From Rhizophagus clarus (lineage: Eukaryota; Glomeromycota; Glomeromycetes; Glomerales; Glomeraceae), in NCBI GenBank assembly GCA_015698045.1, contig BLAL01000165.1:372001-436000 (forward strand): DNA of 64,000 bases. Direction: 5' to 3'. The notes beneath the pieces are model-generated. The model was given only the letters and a program-made list of their open reading frames with translations, was not told where the DNA came from and did no database searches. This document shows positions 55,976 through 64,000 of the stretch, piece after piece. The position numbers and the translations under genes are program-made. Each line of letters starts with the position of its first letter. The first letter of the stretch is position 1.

Positions 55976-56625
55976 TATTTGTCGCATCAATTGAAATGCA
56001 TAAATAAATGAGAACGGAAACCAGAAAAAAATTTTTTTTTCCAAAAATAAAGCTTTATACACTTTTTATGCACACTACCTAAAATAAATTATTAAACATT
56101 ATATGTATTCACTTGTATTGTTTGTATTCACTTGTGTTCGGTGTATTCGGTCATATCCGGCGAGTGTTCGACGCATGTTCGAAACCCTAATAAGGGAAAT
56201 TATAACAATTAAGTGCATTGTCATATTTCTTTTTTTGGGTTTCGCAGAAATATCTACACTTTAAATTTTTTTATATAATTTAAGTTCACAAAATTTTCAA
56301 CATTTCCTGAAAACGGCAATGAGTTCAAAGTAGCTTCATTAGTATGGTGTCACAATAATCATATTTTGTAATGTCTGATCGGCATTGTTATTACCAAATA
56401 AGTGATGTTTCACCCGAATGGGCTGGGTATTGCTTCGATCCGGATGAAATCCGTCACCCGGATTGGTCAAAAAAAAATCCGGACCGTATCTGGATTGATC
56501 CGGTTCAATATCTGGATCAATCCGGATACAATCCGGAATCCGGATCATATACATATATTAATTTTTTTTTTCTGAGAACTGAATGTCAGATACTAAATAA
56601 CTTTGTGTGATTATATATTAGGGAT

Positions 56626-56870
56626 TATGACCTTTTATTAATAAATTTCGTGGCATTTGTTAATAAATTTCATGGCTTTTTATTAATAAATTTTGTGGCT
56701 TCTATTAATAAATTTCGTGGCTTTTTATTAATAAATTTCGTAGCTTTTTATTAATAAAATTTGTAGCTTTTTGTTAATAATTATGTGGCTCTTTGTAAAT
56801 AAATTTTGTGGCTTCTATTAATGAATTTGTGGCTTTTTTTATTAATAAATTTTTTGGCACTTTTGTTTTG
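56626..56870. repeat. ~25-bp tandem repeat in the hAT 5' region
   Basis: About ten units of TTAATAAATTTCGTGGCTTT with variation, between the left terminus and the transposase start. Confidence 0.75.
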
Positions 56871-56984
56871 TGACATTTTTTTTATAAAACTAAACACTAT
56901 ATAAATGCTTGTAATTGCACTTGGTGGTTTTATTGTAATTTCAATTTAATTTGAATTTACATTTTATAAGCTAAACCATATATT

Positions 56985-59156
56985 ATGGCAGATGGTAATA
57001 GTTATATCTTACCTTCAAGTGATTCTCAAAATGAAGACTCTGTTGATGAAGTAATTGATACTGCTCAGGTACCAGAATACCAGTGCCTGCAAATATTAAA
57101 CCACCAACTAAAGTAAGTTGGGTATGGACTCATTTTATTAAAAACTTGGTAACAAAAATGTAATGCATGCATATTGTCAAATTGAAACGGAAAATGGAGA
57201 GAAATGCATAAAAAACTATAAATATGGTGGATCTACAGGTAATCTTATTAGTCATGCTATTAAACATGGAATTATACCACCTACAACAGAAAGCATATAA
57301 CCTGAAAGTGTAGTACAATCCATTTATAAGAATGGACAAAAAGAAAAAGAGGAATCTACCTTATGATGGATTCTTTCAACAATACAACCTCTTTCTACTA
57401 TAATCCAAAAAGCTTATATTGAATATATGTATATTATAGATCCAGAATTTATAGTTCCTGGAGAAAAAAAATTAGAATGATGATTGCTCAAAGTTATAAA
57501 TATAATAAAAATAAATAATTGCAGCTTTTAAAAACTGCACAATCCATTTCTTTAACCACTAACCTGTGGTCTTCTCATTCTAAACATGGATATTTGGGTT
57601 TAACAGCAATTTGGATCAACCAAGATTTTGAAATAATAGATGTTTTACTTGAAATCATATATTTCCCAGCACCACTTATTGCAGATGCAATTGCAAAGGC
57701 TATAAAAAATATTATTCAAAAATGAAAAATTGAAGGTCATGTATTTGTTATAACAACTGACAATGGTGCTAAAGTTGTAGCAGCCATTCATAAATTAGCT
57801 CCTATAGAAAGACTTTCATGTGCTGCTCACACTTTACAATTGGCTATTAAAAGAGGATTAAAACTTGTAGAGAAACTTTAACAGCATGTGTAAAGAAGTT
57901 AATTATTTTTTTCAACCCAAAAACAGATTGAATGATTAGATAAGGTACAAAAAGATAGTGGATATGAAGAGGTATTACATTTAATACAAGATATTTCCAC
58001 TAGGTAAATATTACAAATTTTATATTATAATTTAATTTAATATTAATACATTGATTTTTTATTTATTTGTAACTTTATTTTAATTATTTAAAATGGAATT
58101 CATCTTATTTGGCATGGATTAGCTTATTTATCTTCAATATGCTATTCTTTAACTTAATATAAATTTATCTTGTTCTCTTATATATAAAGAAAAAGCTGAT
58201 AGTGCCAAATTAAAAAATATTATGTTGAATGATCATGAGTGGGAATCATTAGATAAATTATGCAATATTTTAGCACCATTTGAAAAAGCTACATGAGATT
58301 TTTCTGGAAATTCTTATGTTGCATTAAGTCAAATGATTCCTAGTATTACAGATCTTATAAATTCTTTGGAGGAACCTAATAATTGACACAAGGAGAATTT
58401 TGATAAAGCTATTTATTCTGATTTAGAAGAAAATTCAAGTAATCAGCAAATCAATTATAATAATATTAGAACGATTTTAGAAAATGTTAAAAAAAATATC
58501 TATATTGGTTTAAAGTATTATTGGACAGTACCAAATGAGTTTGCATTATGGCAGCACTTTTAGATCCACAATATAAAAATCTTAATTTTATGTCTGATGA
58601 AAGTGTAAAAAGAAACATTCATACTACTTTAAGAACCAAATATGATCAATTGAAATGGGAGATAAGTCAACAAAGTATTCCATCATCACCTGCAACTATT
58701 ACTTCAATGGGTTCAATTGCTGAAAGCCAAACTCCAAGTAGATCTTTACATGAACATAAAGCAAGACATGGACAAAAAACTAAAGAATTATTTCAAAGAA
58801 CAGAGGCTGGTACTTCATCAGCAGCAGCAGATGAAATTATCAGTTATTTTCTTATGCCAATTGCCAGAGAAAATAAAAATCCATTAGATTGATGGAAAGC
58901 AAAATGGGAAATTTTTCCAATTCTTTCTATACTTGCACAAAAGTATTTGGACATTCCTGCTACTTCTGTAGCTTTTGAGCGGCTTTTCTCAGATGCAGGA
59001 AACCATATTACGGCGAAAAGAAATTCTTTGGATCTTGGTTTATTGAGAAGAATGCAGTTTTTAAAACATAATATGCAAACCATAGATCATTTTAATGTGT
59101 TTCCACCAGATTTAACAGAGAAAGTTTTACCTGAATGTGAATTGGAAGTATGGTAA
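56985..59156 (+). pseudogene. hAT transposase with BED finger, many stops
   Basis: Starts MADGNSYILPSSDSQNEDSV. BED zinc finger: VSWVWTHFIKN, a frameshift, then CQIETENGEKC and LISHAIKHG. RNase H-like core pieces: SLTTNLWSSHSKHGYLGLTA, TTDNGAKVVAAI and SCAAHTLQLAIKRGL. The C-terminal dimerisation region LDIPATSVAFERLFSDAGNH is intact. Premature stops include TGA at 57723 and 58890 plus others near 57365, 58292 and 58382. In NPLD-stop-WKAKW the TGA replaces the first Trp of the usual hAT WWK motif. Clearly dead. Confidence 0.85.
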
Positions 59157-59988
59157 TAAATAATAGAATTTTTATTTTATTTATTTTCAATACTAGTATT
59201 TTTTAAATAAATAGAATTCCTTTGGCAATTAAATAATTGGTTATCTGTTGTATAATTAAATGAATAAATAAATAAGAAATCTGTTCATAAAAATAATTAA
59301 TGTATTTAAAGTGATATAAACATAAAATTTAAATTTTTTAAAAAAAAATAAATAATAATTTCATCCGAATTGCGGTTCAAACCGGATATTTGTCATCCGG
59401 ATTATAAACTGGATGAACACCACGGATTTCGGATATCCGAAAAAAAACAAAATCTGGATCAATCTGGATTAATCCGGATACAGATCGAAGCACTAGGGCA
59501 TCGGACACTTGCGTAGAACTACAGTATAGTTACATTTTACTTTATATTACACGAAAAAAAGCATTAACTAATAATTTAAGCAATTAAATAAATAAATGAA
59601 ATTTACGCTTAACTGCCAGAAATTTATTACTCTCTTATAATAAAACAAACAGAATAAAGTTATGGATCCTTGTTCTCTTTCTCGAAAGTAAATTATTTAT
59701 CACGTTAATAAGTGATGTTAGTGTTCATCGTTACACTGAATTAATGTTATACTTGAATGTTTACATTGTTGCAACGCACGCACTTTGATTGTAATTTTAC
59801 TTAATTTAGTCTGTAAATTAACTTATTAAGGTAATTTAAATAGAATTAAGTTCGTAAATAGTAAAATTACAGTAAATATTAATACTTTCAATAGTCTATT
59901 ATTTAATATTAATATCCTAACATCATATTTAATACGGGAGACGATAATTTAATATTATTATAATTTTATCAGACGAAGATAATAATAA

Positions 59989-62900
59989 ATGAAAGTTCAA
60001 GTCAAAAAATATCAAATATAATTTTTGGCAGAATTTAATTATCTTAATTTGATTAAAATTTGATTAACTCATTTTATATATATAGAGTGGAACCTTATCT
60101 AGCAATAATATTTCGGTTTTCGGTAATTTAGAAATCAACAATTCTGCTTCATATAAACAGGCTTTATACGTAAAAACATCCAGCAATAGTATACTTCTCG
60201 AATTGGATTCACGACGCCAGACGAAAAAGCAAAAGAACTCATTAAGGAATTAACTGGGATAAAATATTTATATAACTTAAAGTTACTTTTTGAAGATTTA
60301 CGAAATGAATTTTTAAATCAAGTGTTAATAGATTCGTTAGTTACTTTAGCTACATTTAATTTATATTATTCAAAAGAAAGTGTAGCGAGATTAGAATTAC
60401 ATTTACGTACGTTAATAGCGGTATTAGAAAGGATATGTTTCTCTCCGATACGTGTTACTAAGGACCTTCGAGATAGAATCTACAATTCATTGACAAAATT
60501 TGCAGAAATCCATCGAAAAACAACACAAGTAATTGAAGAAGGTCTTGAAAATAACTTTAGGCCTAATTTCACTCAATTTAATCAACATAAAGATGATAAA
60601 TCCGATGAAAAAATTGCTAAAAAACGAAATTATAATATTGATTTTCTGTTAACTCATTTAAGGGATACCGTACATAGTCTTCGTGATGATGAAGCCTGGT
60701 TTCAGGAAATTATACGAAGAATTAGAGACTTTCTTAAAACTGCATTGAATATTACACCAGGAATTTTAGCAGCAATAACAGGAGTTAATTTTCAAAACGA
60801 TTGTTCAATTTTATCAATGCTTAATCAAGTACGTCAAAGTTTAAGTTTTAAGTACCCAGTAGCTTCTTATTATTTAGATTGGAGAATAATATTAATAATT
60901 CAAAACAATCTTTTCGTTTGGTCTGAATGCTCTGAAAAGATTATTAATAAAAAATTTGGAGAATTAATATTAATGGAATATATATGGAGTTTTTTAGAAA
61001 GAGAATGGATTAATATTGCTAATAGATCTATTTTAGATTCACAATCTAAATTTGATGAAGTATCAAATAAAGTTATTAAGGCATTAAAAAGTACTAAAAG
61101 TTTCTTGAATGATCTTTCTGGAAATGAACCTCTTGCGTTACCACATACTTTATGGTTTGGATTATTGGACCTTGCACAAAATATTATCCAAAAATCCACT
61201 CGAAAAGTTACACATGGTCTCTGTTATTATTTGGCAATTGAGTCACTTAATAAAGCTCCAAGCAGTTTTATTCAGTTTAAAGCCATTGAAATATTATTTC
61301 ATTTACATAATAAAGATGAACAATTGTTTTCAATTATTGAAATTGATTTTGATCAATACACACAAATATTGAATAAAAATTATTCAGTAGATTCTTCAGA
61401 AAAATTTCGAAAATTATTAACATTTGTTAAAGAAAAGTATCTTGAAGATTTAAAAATTCTAAATGATGATGATTGCATTGGAAAAGAAAGGAAAGGAAAA
61501 GGAAAAGAAAAAAGTTCAAATCGAAGTTCATATTCAAATAGAGAACAAACATTAGATTCCAATATTTTAAATGCTATAGCAGATGAAATAACATGTCCAA
61601 TTAGTAGTGAACCAACAGATCAATTATGTATTTTAAAATGTCAACATGTATTATCATTAAACAGCTTAAAAAGATTAAAGCAAAAAATATGTCCTAAATG
61701 TCGAAAACAAATTGAAGATAATGACATCATATATTTACCACAGATTTCTATTTATAACAATTTATATTCAAAATTTTCTGAATCCGGATATATTTTACCC
61801 TCTGTTGAATTAGAAAATTCAAGTAAAATCCAATATGATATTGATTTAGATGATTCAGAAATTGACCTAATAATTACTAAAAAAAAAGACATTTATCAAT
61901 TCAATTATTAAGTTAAATTCTAATATATCATTATTATCAAGAATTCCAGGAATTTCTAAAAAACAGAATTCAACATACCAAAACATTTAAAAGAATTAAA
62001 TGGTAAACATTATGAAAAAGCCGAATATTTGTGTAAAGAATTTTTAAATTTTTTTCCTAAAAGTTATTCCTTAAGATGCATTTTAGCTTATATTTATAGG
62101 TGTCTTAATAATTATGAACAGGCGCATGCATACTTAAAAGAAGCTATTGATCTAAAACCAAAAGAGCCAATTGCTTATTTTATTTGTGGAGATATATTTT
62201 TTTGGTAAAGTAACTATGAAGAGGCAATAGATAATTTAGAAAAATCATTATCATTATATTATAAGGCTAAAATAGACAATATATATATTATACTTGGAAA
62301 TAGCAATTTATATTATGATTACACCATAAAATATGGTAAAATACTATATAGTAATCGTAGCCTAGAATGTTATAACATTGTACTAGTAAACGATCCAAAA
62401 AATTATCTCTGTCTTAAAAATTGTGCATATATATACGAAAAGAAAAAAGATTATCAAAATGCTTTAAAATTTTTAGATAAATTGCTAAATATTACTAATA
62501 GGAAGGATTCTTTAATTTTATGTTATTATGGAGAAATATTATGTAATATGAAACAATTTAATAATGCTTTATCATATTTTACAAAGGCAAATATTATAGA
62601 TCCAGAAAATACTCATAATTTGAATAAGAGAGCTATTGCATATTATATTCTTCTAGAATATGACAAAGTTCTATCAGATCTTGACAAAGTTATACAGTCT
62701 GATCCGTGGAATAATTCAGCATATTACCTTAAAAGTCTGACATATTATACGGAGGGAGACATTGATAATGCTACAATGGCATTTGAAAAGTGCACAAAAT
62801 TATTAAATCCTAATGATGATATTTTAATAAGGGCTAAATTATTTTATTTAGAATATTTACTGAAAAAAAATAGCATTACAGATTTAGATAATACATTAAC

Positions 62901-64000
62901 AAAAATCAATCAAATTTCAAATATTGAAAATAGTGAAATACTGCTTTTTACAAGATGTAGCATTTATATTGAATTAGAAATGTACTATAAGGCAAACTTA
63001 GACCTTAATGTATTATATGAATCAACATCTTATCACAATTATATTTCATATATTTACTTTATACGGAAACATCTGAAGTTTTGGTCATATATAGACTATG
63101 ATAAAGAACTTAACGACCTTGGTATCATTGACAAATTTAATAAATACTTGTATACAGGTAAGGTAATACTTTAAATTTGTTGTTTTTACATTAAATTATT
63201 GTTATTGGTGTATTTAGTTATCATAAATTTATTTAGAAAATAAGGTTTATTTAATTTCAAACTTAATAAATTATAATTATGAAGTATCATATAGCCAATT
63301 TCAAGAAAATGATCCAACTAGGTAAGTCCTATTTATAGTATTGCTTAATTTGAAAAATTCTGAGCGTTAGTAATTGTGTTTCTAAAATCTTAGTTTATCG
63401 GGTCAGATACTTCGTTCCAAGAACGAAGGACTTCATTTGAGGTTTCCTGCATTAAGTTCTTGTGGAAATAGTATTATTTGTAAAATAAATGTCGAAAAGA
63501 TATTTTCTAAAGATTATTTTATAATATTTACTCATAAGAATCACGTAAGTTTTATCATTTTATGTTTAGAATATCCAACTTTTAAATTAATATTCAAATT
63601 TAATTAAAGCCATATTATAGTAAAGAAAAGGATATACACGTATTAAGATATAAAGATGTAGCAAAATTTGAAGGATTAGGTTGGATTGAATATAAGATTC
63701 CAATTAAACTTAATTATTGGGATTCTCAGCTTTTAATTAAAACAAACGGTTCTATCGATATGGTATATTTTCAATTATTTATTCAGTTTAATTTCCTTTC
63801 AAATTGAGGAGCTTTGACTCATATTACTTACTACTTTGATTTACATAGAAAATAGATTATGTTCGATTTGGACATAATGAAGAAGATATCATTTGCATTC
63901 CTAACATGAGTAATTTACTACCAGGTTTTCTCGAATTTTTCCCAAGCATTCCAGAAGCTTTCAAAGATAAGTATTTTCCAAAGAAAGAGATGGAAAATTT
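59989..64000 (+). pseudogene. decayed tandem paralogue of the RING-like/TPR protein, runs off the right edge
   Basis: Follows the gene at 50295 exon by exon. Lesions: the first donor site (CAGGTAAAT in the paralogue) is CAAAAAATA here. A deletion/frameshift lies near 60205, just after ILLELD. The long frame 60322-61911 (529 aa) carries the N-terminal domain and RING-like module (TCPISSEP, LCILKCQHVLSLNSL, CPKCRKQ) and ends by frameshift at 61911. Another frameshift follows near 61990, then TAA at about 62206 where the paralogue has Gln (FFW-stop). TPR units continue in 62482-63174. The exon at ~63393 has a 2-base length change. Introns at 63159 and onward keep their splice sites. The last exon starts near 63869. 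Confidence 0.8.

Larger units (their letters stand above)
54310..56427. other. intergenic region between TPR paralogues, left of the hAT element
   Basis: AT-rich and without a plausible gene. It holds the repeat at 55306-55395 and a possible miniature inverted-repeat element at 55855-55975. Confidence 0.5.
56428..59495 (+). mobile_element. hAT transposon, 3,068 bp, inactive
   Basis: Terminal repeats: TATTGCTTCGATCCGGAT at left and, as complement of the right end, TAGTGCTTCGATCTGTAT. TAGTG/CAGTG-type ends are usual for hAT. The 8 bases outside (GGGCTGGG and GGGCATCG) agree only at 5 of 8, so the duplication has decayed or the border is slightly off. Subterminal ATCCGGAT words are frequent at both ends. 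Encodes a BED-finger hAT transposase remnant. Confidence 0.75.

Noticed and set aside
1..59156. UGA read as tryptophan (alternative genetic code)
   Set aside because: Many TGA codons fall at Trp positions, but the intact CRN gene ends in TGA, and the same dead genes also have TAA, TAG and frameshifts. Decay explains the pattern.

Overview
The window looks like nuclear DNA of a Glomeromycotina (arbuscular mycorrhizal) fungus close to Rhizophagus irregularis. It is very AT-rich, most genes carry short GT-AG introns, and it holds Crinkler (CRN) effectors, a large RING-plus-TPR protein of a type expanded in that lineage, coiled-coil/CPxC proteins, and many nested, decayed transposons. This assignment rests on gene content recalled from the family literature, not on a search.

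Layout. 1-3.7 kb: remains of a virus-like module, a D5-like SF3 helicase (DUF5906 type, minus strand, running off the left edge), an A32-like packaging ATPase (plus strand) and a small coiled-coil gene. 5.2-8.6 kb: decayed AAA-type ATPase and coiled-coil/CPxC genes. 9.4-14.8 kb: a CRN cluster, made of an intact 857-aa CRN with P-loop NTPase and restriction-endonuclease-like C-terminus, a broken CRN with a D...ExK nuclease tail, and a free-standing CRN-like header. 15.3-31.6 kb: a second virus-like block with small proteins, a probable tyrosine-recombinase-like gene, a small zinc-binding protein, and a very large gene fusing a PrimPol/UL52-like primase to a UL9-like origin-binding helicase.

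That primase-helicase gene is split by a 9,544-bp Plavaka-like (CACTA-related) DNA transposon at 19,437-28,980. The element has an 18-bp perfect terminal inverted repeat and a 2-bp CT duplication. It carries a seven-exon transposase with a single stop codon, a decayed accessory gene, a decayed Myb/SANT-like gene, subterminal repeats and an internal ~200-bp inverted repeat.

33-46 kb: one long non-LTR retrotransposon on the minus strand (ORF1, APE endonuclease, reverse transcriptase, RNase H, C-terminal zinc-binding region). It is interrupted by a 1,656-bp element with a 10-bp target duplication and by a ~3.5-kb element. The latter contains about 20 tandem units that each look like a micro-exon between spliceosomal introns. 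46.4-49.0 kb: two tandem retroposons, one with an intact 469-aa ORF and one a tRNA-derived SINE, sharing three copies of the same 14-bp target site. 50.3-64 kb: an apparently intact six-exon RING-like/TPR gene (1,217 aa) and its decayed tandem paralogue, separated by a dead hAT transposon.

The most noteworthy points are the two halves of a decayed virus-like replication/packaging/integration gene set, the hairpins at the 3' ends of its genes, the micro-exon array, and the layered insertions whose order can be read from their duplications. Most broken genes carry TGA or TAG where tryptophan is expected, which suggests transition-driven decay.
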